Assembly (NCBI RefSeq): GCF_902167145.1
Contig: NC_050102.1
Location: 3,162,001-3,226,000 of the forward strand
Source of the DNA: Zea mays
Taxonomy: Eukaryota > Streptophyta > Magnoliopsida > Poales > Poaceae
Direction of reading: 5' to 3'
DNA: 64,000 bases
The position numbers and the translations under genes are program-made. Every line of letters begins with the position of its first letter. Positions within the stretch are counted from its first letter, which is position 1. The notes beneath the pieces were generated by a model, which did no database searches, was not told where the DNA came from, and saw only the letters and a program-made list of their open reading frames with translations. Shown piece after piece: positions 44,747 to 57,504 of the stretch.

Positions 44747-45819
44747 TGAAAGGGAAACATGCTTACACCTTTTCCTATATGAATTTTGGTGGTTGAATTG
44801 CCCAACACAAATAATTGGACTAACTAGTTTGCTCTAGATTATAAGTTTTACAGGTGCCAAAGGTTCACAATAAACCAATAAAAAGACCAAGAAAGGGTTC
44901 AAACAAAGAGAGCAAAAGACAACCCAAAGGCAGCCCTGGTCTGGCGCACCGGACTGTCCGGTGCACCACCGGACAGTGTCCGGTGCACCAGGGAGTTCCA
45001 CTCTGAACTTGCCACCTTCGGGAATTCTGGGAGCCACTCCGCTATAATTCACCGGACTGTCCGGTGTGCCAGCGGAGTAACGGCTACACAGCGCCAACGG
45101 TCGTCTACAACGGAACAGTAAAAGTGAACAGTGTGCGCCTGCGCGCGCAGAAGTCAGAGCAGCGCCAGAAGGCGCACCAGACAATGAATAGTGATTGTCC
45201 GGTGCACCACCGGACTATCCGGTGGCCCACATGTCAGAAGCTCCAACGGTCAAACCCCAACGACCTGGTGACGTGGCAAGCGCACCAGACTGTCCGGTGC
45301 GCCATACGACAGAAGCCTTCACCAACGGTCAACTTGGTGGTTGGGGCTATAAATACCCCCCAACCACCACACTTTAATGCATCCAAGTTTTCAGCCTTTA
45401 AACCTCATACAAGAGCTCTAGACTTCATTCAAAGACACAAACAAGAGATCAAATCCTCTCCCAAGTCCAAAGATCATTCCAATCAAATAGTGACTAGTGA
45501 GAGAGACAATTGTGTTCATTTGAGTTCTTGCGCTTCGATTGCTTTTCTTCTTCCTTCTTTCTTGTGTTCAACTCAATTGTAATCAAAACAAGAGACACCA
45601 AGTTGTGGTGGTCCTTGTGGGGAATTAGTGTCTCGTTTGATTGAGAAGAGAAGCTCACTCGGTCTAGGTGACCGTTTGAGAGAGGGAAAGGGTTGAAAGA
45701 GACCCGGTCTTTGTGACCACCTCAACGGGGAGTAGGTTTGCAAGAACCGAACCTCGGTAAAACAAATCACCATGTCATCCGCCTTATTTGCTTGTGATTT
45801 GTTTTTTGCCCTCTCTTTT
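44747..45819 (+). repeat. element C 5' LTR, left part
   Basis: Same architecture as element B's LTR: palindromes at about 44948-45065, TATAAATA at 45348-45355, then the AACGGGGAGTAGG region. It stops at CTTTT (45815-45819), the left TSD copy of element A. The right part is 54710-54812, ending GGCGACTTTCA. Confidence 0.9.
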
Positions 45820-47056
45820 TGAAAGGGAAATGTGCCCTTGGGCCATTTCTAAGTGTTTTGGTGATTTAGTGTCCAACACAAGTGCCTAAGTGTCAAATGG
45901 TGGACAAAGTACAAATCAAGTATAAAGGTATGTTTCTCAGACTTAGTACATTGTTTTAGAGACTAATGTATTATGTCTAAGTGCTGGAAACAGGAGAAAA
46001 CAAATTGGAGAGAGATAGCTTTGTTTCAGCCAAAGCCAGCTCTGTCTGGGTGCACCGGACTGTCCGGTGGTGCACCGGACAGTGTCCGGTGCGCCAGGCT
46101 GGCTCAGGCAAACTAGATGCTCTCGGGAAGGAATTAACGGCGTACGGCTATAATTCACCGGACTGTCCGGTGTGCACCGGACTGTCCGGTGAGCCAACGG
46201 TCGGCCGGGCCAACGGTCGGCTGCACGATCCGCGCGAGACACGTGGCCGAGCCAACGGTCGGGAGGGGGCACCGGACTGTCCGGTGTGCACCGGACAGTG
46301 TCCGGTGCACCAACGGCTCCAAGGCTGCCAACGGTCTACTTCGCCAAATAAGGAAGGAAATCCGCACCGGACAGTGTCCGGTGGTGCACCGGACAGTCCG
46401 GTGCGCCAGGCGACAGAAGGCAAGAATTGCCTTCTCGGATTGCTCTCAACGGCTCCTAGCTGCCTTGGGGCTATAAAAGGGACCCCTAGGCGCATGGAGG
46501 AGCAAACCAAGCATTCCTTGACCACTCTTGATCACTCACACTCCATTCTTGCGCACTTGTTTGACATTCTAGTGATTTGAGCTCCGTTCTAGTGTGCTAG
46601 TCTTTTGAGCTTAAGTCTGGGTCTTGTGTGTGCGTACTTGCTGTGATCTTTGTGTCTTGTGTGAGTTGTTAATCCCTCCCTTACTCCGTGCTTCTTTGTG
46701 AACATGTTTGTAAGGGCGAGAGACTCCAAGTTGTGGAGATTCCTCGCAAACGGGATATAGAAAAGAAAAGCAAACACCGTGGTATTCAAGTGGGTCTTTG
46801 GACCACTTGAGAGGGGTTGAGTGCAACCCTCGTCCGTTGGGACGCCACAACGTGGAGTAGGCAAGCGTTGGTCTTGGCCGAACCACGGGATAAACCATTG
46901 TGCCATCTCTGTGATTGATCTCTTGTGGTTATTGTGTTTTGTTGAGACTCCTCTCCAGCCACTTGGCAATACTGTGCTAACGTTTAACCAAGTTTTTGTG
47001 GCATTAAGTTCAAGTTTTACAGGATCACCTATTCACCCCCTCTCTAGGTGCTCTCA
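45820..47056 (+). repeat. element A 5' LTR
   Basis: 1237 bp. Palindrome cluster at about 46048-46405 (CACCGGACTGTCCGGTG units), TATAAAAG at 46472-46479, end TCTCTAGGTGCTCTCA. Confidence 0.94.
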
Positions 47057-47071
47057 ATTGGTATCAGAGCC
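47057..47071 (+). other. primer-binding site, element A
   Basis: ATTGGTATCAGAGCC directly after the LTR; initiator methionine tRNA type. Confidence 0.9.
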
Positions 47072-47106
47072 GTTCTCTTCAAGAAAGGGACTAACCGCCC
47101 GAAGAG

Positions 47107-49477
47107 ATGGATCCTAAGGGCAAGGGGATTGTGATCAATGACAAGGAGAAGGAGTCATTCGTCAACGAGCCCAAGGATGACAAGCCTACCGACTCGGGCT
47201 CGGGCCACAAACGCAAAGATGGGAAGAAGAAGAAGACAAGACACATCAAGGAGATCGTCTACTATGATGACAGCGATGAGTCCACTTCTTTCCAAAAGGA
47301 CAACGGCGACAACGACTACTACAAAATAAAGATGGTTAATTCAAACTTTTCTTTCGATTACTCTCGTATTCCGCATAGCTCAAATGCACATCTGCTTTCC
47401 ATCCCTCTTGGCAAACCTCCACACTTTGATGGGGAGGACTACGGATTTTTGAGTCACAAAATGTGTAGTCACCTGTTCTCTCTTCATCCAAGTATATGGG
47501 AGATTGTTGAGAATGGAATGAAATTTGATAGCTCGGATAGTCCTATATTTATTAATGAACAGATTAATAAAAATGCACAAGCTACTACTGTGTTGTTAGC
47601 CTCTTTGTGCAGGGACGAGTACCATAAGGTGAGCGGCTTGGACAATGACAAGCATATCTGGGACACCCTCAAGATCTCTCATGAGGGGAATGACGTCACC
47701 TTGCTCACCAAGATGGAGTTAGTAGAGGGCGAGCTCGGGAGATTTGCAATGATAAGGGGAGAGGAGCCAACCCAAACATACAACCGGCTCAAGACCCTCA
47801 TCAACAAAATAAGGAGCTACGGAAGCACGCGATGGACGGATCACGACGTTGTTCGCCTAATGCTAAGGTCCTTTACTGTACTTGATCCACATCTGGTGAA
47901 CAATATTCGTGAAAATCCTAGGTACATCAATATGTCGCCCGAAGAAGTTCTTGGGAAGTTCGTGAGCGGGCGAATGATGATCAAGGAGGCGAGATACGTG
48001 GACGACGCATTGAATGTCCAATCAATGAGCCTCAACCCTTTGCCCTCAAGGCAACAAGAAGCAAGGAGGCGCTACCTAGTAAGGTGGCACAAGTTGAGGC
48101 GGCAGGGCTAAATGATGAAGAAATGGCTCTTATCATCAAACGCTTCAAGACGGCGCTAAAGGGTCACAAGGGGCAGCCAAGCAAGACCAAAACAAAGGGG
48201 AAGCGCTCATGCTTCAAGTGTGGTAAGATTGGTCATTTTATCGCTAACTGCCCCGATAATGATAGTGACCAGGAACAGGGGAACAAGAGGGAGAAGAAGA
48301 AGGCATACAAAAAGGCTAAGGGCGAGGCACACCTTGGCAAGGAGTGGGACTCGGATTGTTCGTCATCCGACTCCGACAATGAAGGACTCGCCGCCACTGC
48401 CTTCAACAAGTCATCCCTCTTCCCCAACGAGCGTCACACATGCCTCATGGCGAAGGAGAAGAAGGTATGTAATCGAAACAATGCCACATATGATTCTTCT
48501 AGTGATGATGAATCCAGTGATGAAGAAATAGATTACTCTAGTTTGTTCAAGGGATTGGATAGAACTAAAATAGATAAGATTAATGAATTGATTGATGCCT
48601 TGAATGAAAAGGATAGACTTTTAGAGAAACAAGAGGACCTTTTATATGAAGAGCATGACAAATTTGTAGAGGCACAAAAATCTCATGCTTTAGAAGTTAA
48701 AAGAAATGAAATGCTTTCTTGTGAACTATCTTCTTGCCATGAGACAATTTCTAGCTTAAGGAGCATAAAAGATGATTTCAATGCTAAGTTAGAGATAGCT
48801 AATAAATCAACATCATGTGTAGAACATGTTGTGGTTTGCACTAGGTGTAAAGATTTTAATGTTGATGCTTGTAGTGAACACCTAGTTTCAATTTCTAAAT
48901 TGAATGATGAAGTGGCTAGTATTAATGCCCAACTTAAGACTAGCAAAAGTGAATTTGATAAGTTAAAATTTGCAAGGGATGCCTACACGATTGGTAGACA
49001 CCCTCAATTAAGGATGGACTTGGTCTCAAGAGAGAAGCCAAGAACTTAACAAGCCATAAGGCTCCCATCCCCGCCAAGGAGAAAGGGAAGGCCCCTATGG
49101 CTACTAGTGCTAAAAAGAACCATGCTTTTATGTATCATGATATGAGACATGCTAGAAATGCAAATAGAAGTTATGATGCTTTTGATTCACATGTTTATGA
49201 TTCATATGCGATGTTTGCTTCTAGTTCTTCCTGTATGCATGGTAGAAATGTGCCTAGAAGAAATGGTGTTAATATTCCTAGGAAAATTAATGAACCTTCT
49301 ACCATATATCATGTTTTAAATGCTTCCTTTGCCATTTGTAGAAAGGATAGAAAGATAGTTGCTAGAAAATTAGGGGCAAAATGCAAGGGAGACAAAACCT
49401 GCATTTGGGTCCCTAAGACAATTGTGACTAACCTTGTAGGACCCAACAAGAGTTGGGTACCTAAGACCCAAGCCTAA
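47107..49477 (+). pseudogene. gag: Gag of element A (two frameshifts)
   Basis: It starts at ATG 47107 (MDPKGKG), identical in position and sequence to element E. The order is a basic Lys-rich N-terminus, a capsid-like region (LGKPPHFDGEDYGF), a CCHC knuckle CFKCGKIGHFIANC near 48212, acidic Ser/Asp clusters and a coiled coil. The C-terminal signature is CIWVPKTIV...SWVPKTQA. A missing G at about 48015 (element E has GAATGGTCC) and a missing C at about 49001 (E has ACCCCTC) shift the frame twice, each time by minus one. The stop is at 49475-49477. Element E shows the uninterrupted arrangement of this Ji-type Gag downstream of its own lesion. Confidence 0.88.
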
Positions 49478-49490
49478 ATTTGCCTTGCAG
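49478..49490 (+). other. gag/pol junction of element A
   Basis: ATTTGCCTTGCAG followed by GTTTATGCATCC. The pyrimidine-rich tract ending in CAG looks like a 3' splice site. Gag and pol are in different frames with 16 bases from the gag stop to the GTT codon. Confidence 0.5.
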
Positions 49491-52400
49491 GTTTATGCAT
49501 CCGGGGGTTCAAGCTGGATTATCGACAGCGGATGCACAAACCATATGACGGGGGAGAAGAAGATGTTCACCTCCTACGTCAAAAACAAGGATGCCCAAGA
49601 TTCAATAATATTCGGTGATGGGAATCAAGGCAAGGTAAAAGGGTTAGGTAAAATTGCTATTTCATCCGAGCACTCTATATCTAATGTGTTTTTAGTTGAA
49701 TCTCTTGGATATAATGTGTTATCTGTTAGTCAATTATGCAATATGGGATACAATTGTCTATTCACAAATGTAGACGTGTCTGTCTTTAGAAGAAGTGATG
49801 GTTCATTAGCTTTTAAGGGTGTATTAGACGACAAACTTTACTTAGTTGATTTTGCAAAAGAGGAGGCCGGTCTAGATGCATGCTTAATTGCTAAGACTAG
49901 CATGGGCTGGCTGTGGCATCGCCGCTTAGCACATGTGGGGATGAAGAACCTTCACAAGCTTCTAAAGGGAGAACACGTGATAGGTTTAACTAATGTGCAA
50001 TTCAAAAAAGATAGACCTTGTGCAGCTTGTCAAGCAGGCAAACAGGTGGGAAGCTCTCATCACACCAAGAATGTGATGACCACATCAAGACCTTTGGAGA
50101 TGCTTCACATGGACCTCTTCGGACCTGTCACCTATCTAAGTATAGGAGGAAGTAAGTATGGTCTTGTTATAGTTGATGACTTTTCCCGCTTCACTTGGGT
50201 ATTCTTTTTGCAGGATAAATCTGAAACCCAAGGGACCCTCAAGCGCTTCCTAAGGAGAGCTCAAAACGAGTTTGAGCTCAAGGTGAAAAAGATAAGGAGC
50301 GACAATGGGTCCCAGTTCAAGAACCTTCAAGTGGAGGAGTACCTTGAGGAGGAAGGGATCAAGCACGAGTTCTCCGCTCCCTACACACCACAACAAAATG
50401 GTGTGGTAGAGAGGAAGAACAGGACGCTTATAGACATGGCGAGGACGATGCTTGGAGAGTTCAAGACCCCCGAGCGCTTTTGGTCGGAAGCTGTGAACAC
50501 GGCTTGCCACGCCATCAACCGGGTCTACCTTCACTGCCTCCTCAAGAAGACGTCGTATGAGCTATTAACCGGTAACAAACCCAATGTATCCTACTTTCAT
50601 GTATTTGGGAGCAAATGCTACATTCTAGTGAAGAAGGGTAGAAATTCTAAGTTTGCTCCCAAAGCTGTAGAAGGGTTTTTATTAGGTTATGACTCAAATA
50701 CAAAGGCGTATAGAGTCTTCAACAAATCATTGGGTTTGGTTGAAGTCTCTAGCGACGTTGTATTTGATGAGACTAATGGCTCTCCAAGAGAGCAAGTTGT
50801 TGATTTTGATGATGTAGATGAAGAAGAAGTTCCAACGGCCGCAATACGCACCATGGCGACTGGAGATGTGCGGCCACAGGAACAAGATGAGCAATATCAA
50901 CCTTCTTCCTCAACAATGGTGCATCCCCCAACTCAAGACGATGAACAGGTTCATCAAGAGGAGGCGTGTGATCAAGGGGGAGCACAAGATGATCATGCGA
51001 TGGAGGAAGAAGCACAACCGGCACCCCCAACCCAAGTTCGAGCGACGATTCAAAGGGATCATCCCGTCGACCAAATTTTGGGTGACATTAGCAAGGGAGT
51101 AACAACTCGGTCTCGATTAGTTAATTTTTGTGAGCATTACTCCTTTGTCTCTTCTATTGAGCCTTTCAGGGTAGAGGAGGCCTTGCTAGATCCGGACTTG
51201 GTGTTGGCCATGCAGGAGGAGCTCAACAACTTCAAGAGGAATGAAGTTTGGACACTGGTGCCTCGTCCCAAGCAAAATGTTGTGGGAACCAAGTGGGTGT
51301 TCCGCAACAAACAAGACGAGCACGGGGTGGTGACAAGGAACAAGGCACGACTTGTGGCAAAAGGTTATGCCCAAGTCGCAGGTTTGGACTTTGAGGAGAC
51401 TTTTGCTCCTGTGGCTAGGCTAGAGTCCATTCGTATTTTGCTAGCTAATGGCGCTCACCATTCCTTCAGGTTGTTCCAAATGGATGTGAAGAGCGCGTTC
51501 CTCAACGGGCCAATCAAGGAGGAGGTGTACGTGGAGCAACCCCCTGGCTTCGAGGATGAACGGCACCCCGACCACGTGTGTAAGCTCTCTAAGGCGCTCT
51601 ATGGACTTAAGCAAGCCCCAAGAGCATGGTATGAATGCCTTAGAGACTTTTTAATTGCTAATGCTTTCAAGGTTGGGAAAGCAGATCCAACTCTTTTTAC
51701 TAAGACTTGTGATGGTGATCTTTTTGTGTGCCAAATTTATGTCGATGACATAATATTTGGTTCTACTAACCAAAAGTCTTGTGAAGAGTTTAGCAGAGTG
51801 ATGACACAGAAATTCGAGATGTCAATGATGGGCGAGTTAAGCTACTTCCTTGGGTTCCAAGTGAGGCAACTCAAGGATGGAACCTTCATCTCTCAAACCA
51901 AGTACACGCAAGACTTGATCAAGCGGTTTGGGATGAAGGACGCCAAGCCCGCAAAGACTCCAATGGGAACCGACGGACACATCGACCTCAACAAAGGAGG
52001 TAAGTCCGTTGATCAAAAGGCATACCGGTCTATGATAGGGTCTTTACTTTATTTATGTGCTAGTAGACCGGATATTATGCTTAGTGTATGCATGTGTGCT
52101 AGATTTCAATCCGATCCTAAGGAGTGTCACTTAGTGGCTGTGAAGCGAATTCTTAGATATTTAGTCGCTACGCCTTGTTTCGGGATCTGGTATCCAAAGG
52201 GGTCTACCTTTGATTTGATTGGATATTCAGACTCCGACTATGCTGGATGTAAGGTCGATAGGAAGAGTACATCGGGGACGTGCCAATTCTTAGGAAGGTC
52301 CCTGGTGTCATGGAGTTCTAAGAAACAAACCTCCGTTGCCCTATCCACCGCTGAGGCCGAGTACGTTGCCGCAGGACAGTGTTGCGCGCAACTACTTTGG

Positions 52401-52690
52401 ATGAGGCAAACCCTCAGGGACTTTGGCTACAATCTGAGCAAAGTCCCACTCCTATGTGATAATGAGAGTGCTATCCCATGGCGGATAATCCTGTTGAACA
52501 CAGCCGCATAAAGCACATAGACATCCGGCATCACTTTTTGAGAGACCACCAGCAAAAGGGAGATATCGAAGTGTTTCATGTTAGCTCCGAGAACCAGCTA
52601 GCCGATATCTTTACCAAGCCTTTAGATGAGCAGACCTTTTGCAAGTTGCGTAGTGAGCTAAATGTCTTAGATTCGCGGAACTTGGATTGA
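49485..52690 (+). pseudogene. pol: Pol of element A (one late frameshift)
   Basis: The frame runs open for 1008 codons to 52511. Protease [10 protein letters not shown] has its catalytic Asp at about residue 14. The zinc region is WHRRLAHVG...CAACQ. Integrase has Asp near residue 207 (HMDLFGP), Asp near 271 (RSDNGSQF) and Glu near 308 (NGVVERKN). Reverse transcriptase has [27 protein letters not shown] and YVDD near residue 751. RNase H has [10 protein letters not shown] near residue 915 and [12 protein letters not shown]. At about 52474-52478 a base is missing before MADNPVEHS, and the last 70 codons lie in another frame, ending FTKPLDEQTF...SRNLD at 52690. All catalytic residues are kept. 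Confidence 0.92.
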
Positions 52691-53472
52691 ATTATAGCAT
52701 ACATGTGTTTATGCCTTTGATCATGTTCCTTATGCATTTTGTTGTTTATTTATGGTGCTCAAGTTGTACAAGCACTCCCCGGACTTTTCAAGTCCATTTG
52801 CAAGGGATGCACAAATTTAGGGGGAGTTGTGCTACAACTTGACCCTTTGAGACTAACCGTGTGCTTGAGTTTGCTTGTTTTAGTCTCAAAGGAGGTTTGA
52901 AAGGGAAAAGGTGGACTTGGACCATGAAAGACTTCCACTGCACTCCGATGAGAGGGTAACTTATTCCAAGTTCATCTAATGTACTCTTATTGCCTTTATA
53001 TTCTTACTTTTGGTGAGGCAATGGGGTTCGAGGGCCACAATTGATCCCGTTTTGGTGCTTGATGCCAAAGGGGGAGAAAATAAAGGCCAAAGCAATAAAT
53101 GGATCAGCTACCACTTGAGAATTTTGAAAATAATAGAATAGAGCTTTTGTTTTGTCAAAATACTTTTATTGGCTCTTTTTGTCAAAAGTTGGCTTCTTGT
53201 GGGGAAAAGTGTTGATTATGGGAAAAGGGGGAGTTTTTGAAATCTTGAATCAATTTCTCTTGGAATGACTCTCTTTATGTCTTAACAAGTGTGTTTGACT
53301 TAGAGATAGAAATTTGAGTTTGATTTGCAAAAACAAACCAAGTGGTGGCAAAGAGTGATCCATATATGCCAAATATGAATCAAAACAATTTTGAGTTCTT
53401 ATTTGAATTGATTTTGTACTTGTTCTACTTGCTTTATGTTGTGTTGGCATATATCACCAAAAAGGGGGAGAT
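52691..53472 (+). other. element A 3' region with multiple polypurine tracts
   Basis: Non-coding. GGGGGAG tracts lie at about 52816-52828, 53064-53082 and 53222-53238, and the terminal AAAAAGGGGGAGATT ends at 53472 beside the 3' LTR. Confidence 0.82.
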
Positions 53473-54709
53473 TGAAAGGGAAATGTGCCCTTGGGCCATT
53501 TCTAAGTGTTTTGGTGATTTAGTGTCCAACACAAGTGCCTAAGTGTCAAATGGTGGACAAAGTACAAATCAAGTATAAAGGTATGTTTCTCAGACTTAGT
53601 ACATTGTTTTAGAGACTAATGTATTGTGTCTAAGTGCTGGAAATAGGAGAAAACAAATTGGAGAGAGATAGCTTTGTTTCAGCCAAAGCCAGCTCTGTCT
53701 GGGTGCACCGGACTGTCCGGTGGTGCACCAGACAGTGTCCGGTGCGCCAGGCTGGCTCAGACAAACTAGCTGCTCTCGGGAAGGAATTAACGGCGTACGA
53801 CTATAATTCACCGGTCTGTCCGGTGTGCACCGAACTGTCCGGTGAGCCAACGGTCGGCCGGGCCAACGGTCGGCTGCACGATCCGCGCGAGACACGTGGC
53901 CGAGCCAACGGTCGGGAGGGGGCACCGGACTGTCCGGTGTGCACCGTACAATGTCCGGTGCGCCAACGGCTCCAAGGCTACCAACGGTCGGCTTCGCCAA
54001 ATAAGGAAGGAAATCCGCACCGGACAGTGTCCGGTGGTGCACCGGACAGTGTCCGGTGCGCCAGGCGACAGAAGGCAAGAATTGCCTTCCCGAATTGCTC
54101 TCAATGGCTCCTAGCTGCCTTGGGGCTATAAAAGGGACCCCCAGGCGCATGGAGGAGCAAACCAAGCATTCCTTGACCACTCTTGATCACTCACACTCCA
54201 TTCTTGCGCACTTGTTCGACATTCTAGTGATTTGAGCTCCGTTCTAGTGTGCTAGTCTTTTGAGCTTAAGTCTGGGTCTTGTGTGTGCGTACTTGCTGTG
54301 ATCTTTGTGTCTTGTGTGAGTTGCTAATCCCTCCCTTACTCCGTGCTTCTTTGTGAACATCTTTATAAGGGCGAGAGACTCCAAGTTGTGGAGATTCCTC
54401 GCAAACGGGATATAGAAAAGAAAAGCAAACACCGTGGTATTCAAGTGGGTCTTTGGACCACTTGAGAGGGGTTGAGTGCAACCCTCGTCCGTTGGGACGC
54501 CACAACGTGGAGTAGGCAAGCGTTGGTCTTGGTCGAACCACGGGATAAACCACTGTGCCATCTCTATGATTGATCTCTTGTGGTTATTGTGTTTTGTTGA
54601 GACTCCTCTCCAGCCACTTGGCAATACTGTGCTAACGTTTAACCAAGTTTTTGTGGCATTAAGTTCAAGTTTTACAGGATCACCTATTCCCCCCCTCTAG
54701 GTGCTCTCA
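53473..54709 (+). repeat. element A 3' LTR
   Basis: 1237 bp, same length as the 5' LTR; TATAAAAG at 54127-54134; followed by CTTTT. Most differences from the 5' LTR are transitions. Confidence 0.94.
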
Positions 54710-54812
54710 CTTTTGGACTTGACTTTAATTCTAACGCTAACCCCAGCTTGTAGTGTGCTTAAACTTTATAAATTTTAGATTTGCCTATTCACCCCCCTCT
54801 AGGCGACTTTCA
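54710..54812 (+). repeat. element C 5' LTR, right part
   Basis: It begins with the second CTTTT and runs to CACCCCCCTCTAGGCGACTTTCA, completing the LTR begun at 44747. Confidence 0.9.
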
Positions 54813-54827
54813 ATTGGTATCAGAGCA
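54813..54827 (+). other. primer-binding site, element C
   Basis: ATTGGTATCAGAGCA after the LTR end; initiator methionine tRNA type. Confidence 0.88.
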
Positions 54828-54860
54828 CAATACTTCATTAGAGACTAACCGCTCGAAGTG

Positions 54861-57490
54861 ATGTCGGGAGCATCCGCCATGAGGGAGATCGGGACCGGCG
54901 ACAAGTCTGCAAGCTCTGGGAGAACGCACTCAATGGAGTCCGCCCACAAGCACAAGGAGGAATCCTCTTCCTCCATCAAGTCCCAATGGAAGGGTGACAA
55001 GAAGAAGAAGATGAAGAAGGTGGTCTACTACGAGACCGACTCTTCGTCACCCTCCACCTCCGGCTCGGAATCGGCATCCGCCACTTCTAAGCGCCATGAG
55101 CGTAAGAAGTATAGTAAGATGCCCCTTCGCTATTCACGTATTTCAAAACGCACTCCATTACTTTCCGTCCCATTAGGCAAACCATCTATTTTGATGGTGA
55201 AGATTATTCTATGTGGAGTGATAAAATGAGGCATCACCTAACCTCACTCCACAAAAGCATATGGGATATTGTTGAGTATGGAGCGCATGTACCAAAGGAA
55301 GGGGACAAGGATTATGAGTCGGAGGAGGTTGAACAAATCCAACACTTCAACTCCCAATCCACTACTATACTCCTTGCCTCTCTAAGTCGAGAGGAGTATA
55401 ATAAGGTGCAAGGGTTGAAGAGTGCAAAGGAGATTTGGGACATGCTCAAGACCGCGCATGAAGGAGACGAGGTGACCAAGATCACCAAGAGGGAGACGAT
55501 CGAGGGGGAGCTCGGTCGATTCATGCTTCACCAAGGGGAGGAGCCACAAGCAATGTACAACCGGCTCAAGACCTTGGTGAACCAAGTGCGCAACCTCGGG
55601 AGCACCAAATGGGATGACCATGAGATGTGAAGGTTATTTTTAGATCACTCGTTTTTCTTAACCCTACACAAGTTCAATTAATTCGTGGTGATCCAAGGTA
55701 TAAACTAATGTCTCCCGAAAAAGTGATAGGAAAATTTGTGAGCTTTGAATTGATGATCAAAGGCTCCAAGAAAATCATCGAGCAAGGCGCCACCTCAACA
55801 CCTGAGGTGCAACCCATCACATTCAAGGCGACAGAAGAAGAAAAGAAGGATTCTACACCAAGTAGAATTCCCATCGACGCCTCCAAGCTCGACAATGAGG
55901 AAATGATGCTCATCATCAAGAGCTTTCGCCAAATCCTCAAGCAAAGGAAGGAGAGAGATTACAAGCCCCGTTCCAAGAAGGTGTGTTACAAGTGTGGTAA
56001 GCCCGGTCACTTTATAGCAAAATGTCCTATTTCTAGTGACAGTGACAGGGGCGACGACAAGAGGGGGAAGAAGAAGGAGAAGAAGAGGTACTACAAGAAG
56101 AAGGGCGGCGACGCTCATGTTTGCTGGGAATGGGACTCCGACGAGAGCTCCACCGACTCCTCCTCCGATGAGGACGCCGCAAACATCGCCGTCACCAAAG
56201 GGCTTCTCTTCCCCAATATCGGCCACAAGTGCCTCATGGCAAAGGACAACAAGAAGAAGAAGGTAAAATCAAGATCCTCCACTAAGTATGCAACTTCTAG
56301 TGATGAGGATGATTCTAGTGATGATGAGGATAACTTGCTTATTTTTTTGCCAATCTTAACATGCAACAAAAAGAAAAATTAAATGAATTAATTAGTGCCA
56401 TTCAAGAGAAGGATGAACTCTTGGATAGCCAAGAGGACTTCCTTATAAGGAAAATAAAAAGCATGTTAAGGTTAAAAATGCTTATGCTCTAGAGGTAGAA
56501 AAATGTGAAAAATTAACTAGTGAGCTAAGCACTTGCCATGACACTATTTCTAGCCTTAGAAATGAAAATGCCAAATTAATTGCTAAGGTTGAGAAATCAA
56601 ATATTTGTGATGATTCAATTGTTAATCTTAGAAATGATAATGCTAGTTTAATTGCTAAGATTGACAAAATGAATGCATCTCTCTTTAGCCTTAAAAATGA
56701 GAATGAGAAATTAATTGCTAAGGCTAAAGACTTAAATGTTTGCAATGTTTCTATGTCCAATCTTAGAGATGAGAATGCTATTTTACATGCTAAGATTGTT
56801 GAATTAAGTACTTGCAAACCTTCTGCATCTACCGTTGAGCATGTTACTATTTGCACTAGATGTAGAGACATTAATGTTGATGCTATTCATGATCACCTAG
56901 CTTTAATTAAGAAACAAAATGATCACATAGCTCAACTTAGTGCCAAAATTAATGAGCATGACTTAGAAAATGAAAATTTTAAATTTGCTAGAAGCATGCT
57001 CTATAATGGGAGACGCCCTTGCATTAAGGATGGCATTGGCTTCCAACTGGGAGACAATGTCAAGCTTAATGCCCCTCCTAAAAAATTGTCTAACTTTGTT
57101 AAGGGAAAAGCTCCCATGCCTCAGGATAACGAGGGTTACATTTTATACCCTGTCGGTTATCCCGAGCACAAAATAAGGAGAATTCACTCTAGGAAGTCTC
57201 ACTCTGGCTCTCATCATGCTTTTATGTATAAGAGTGAGGCATCTAGTTCTAGGCAATCCACTTATGCTAAATTGCCTAAGAAGAAAACTCCTATTGCATC
57301 AAATGAACCTATCATTTCATTTAAGACTTTTGATGCATCTTATGTTTTAACTAACAAATCAGGCAAAGTAGTTGCCAAATATGTTGGGGCTAAACACAAG
57401 GGATCAAAGACTTGTGTTTGGGTACCCAAGGTGCTTGTTTCTAATGTGAAAGGACCCAAGACCGTTTGGGTACCTAAGAACAAGGCCTAA
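54861..57490 (+). pseudogene. gag: Gag of element C (at least four frameshifts)
   Basis: It starts at ATG 54861 (MSGASAMRE), as in element B. It has the same architecture: basic N-terminus, capsid-like region, knuckle CYKCGKPGHFIAKC near 55985, acidic clusters, and a coiled coil with repeated LRNEN and LRDEN words. The C-terminus is CVWVPKVLV...TVWVPKNKA. Compared with B, single bases are missing near 55185, 55626, 56345 and 56450. It keeps the lysine codon (AAG AAA CAA near 56910) where B has a stop, showing that B's stop is a mutation. Confidence 0.86.
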
Positions 57491-57504
57491 ATTTGTTTTT
57501 GTAG

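Larger units (their letters stand above)
45820..54709 (+). mobile_element. element A: full-length Ji-type Sirevirus
   Basis: 8890 bp with TSD CTTTT (45815-45819 and 54710-54714) and two 1237-bp LTRs. It has a primer-binding site, gag, pol, and a 3' region with several polypurine tracts. The LTR start TGAAAGGGAAATGTGCCC is Ji-type from memory. LTRs differ at about 25-30 positions by eye (about 2%). Gag has two and pol one single-base deletion, so it is complete in structure but not in coding capacity. Confidence 0.93.
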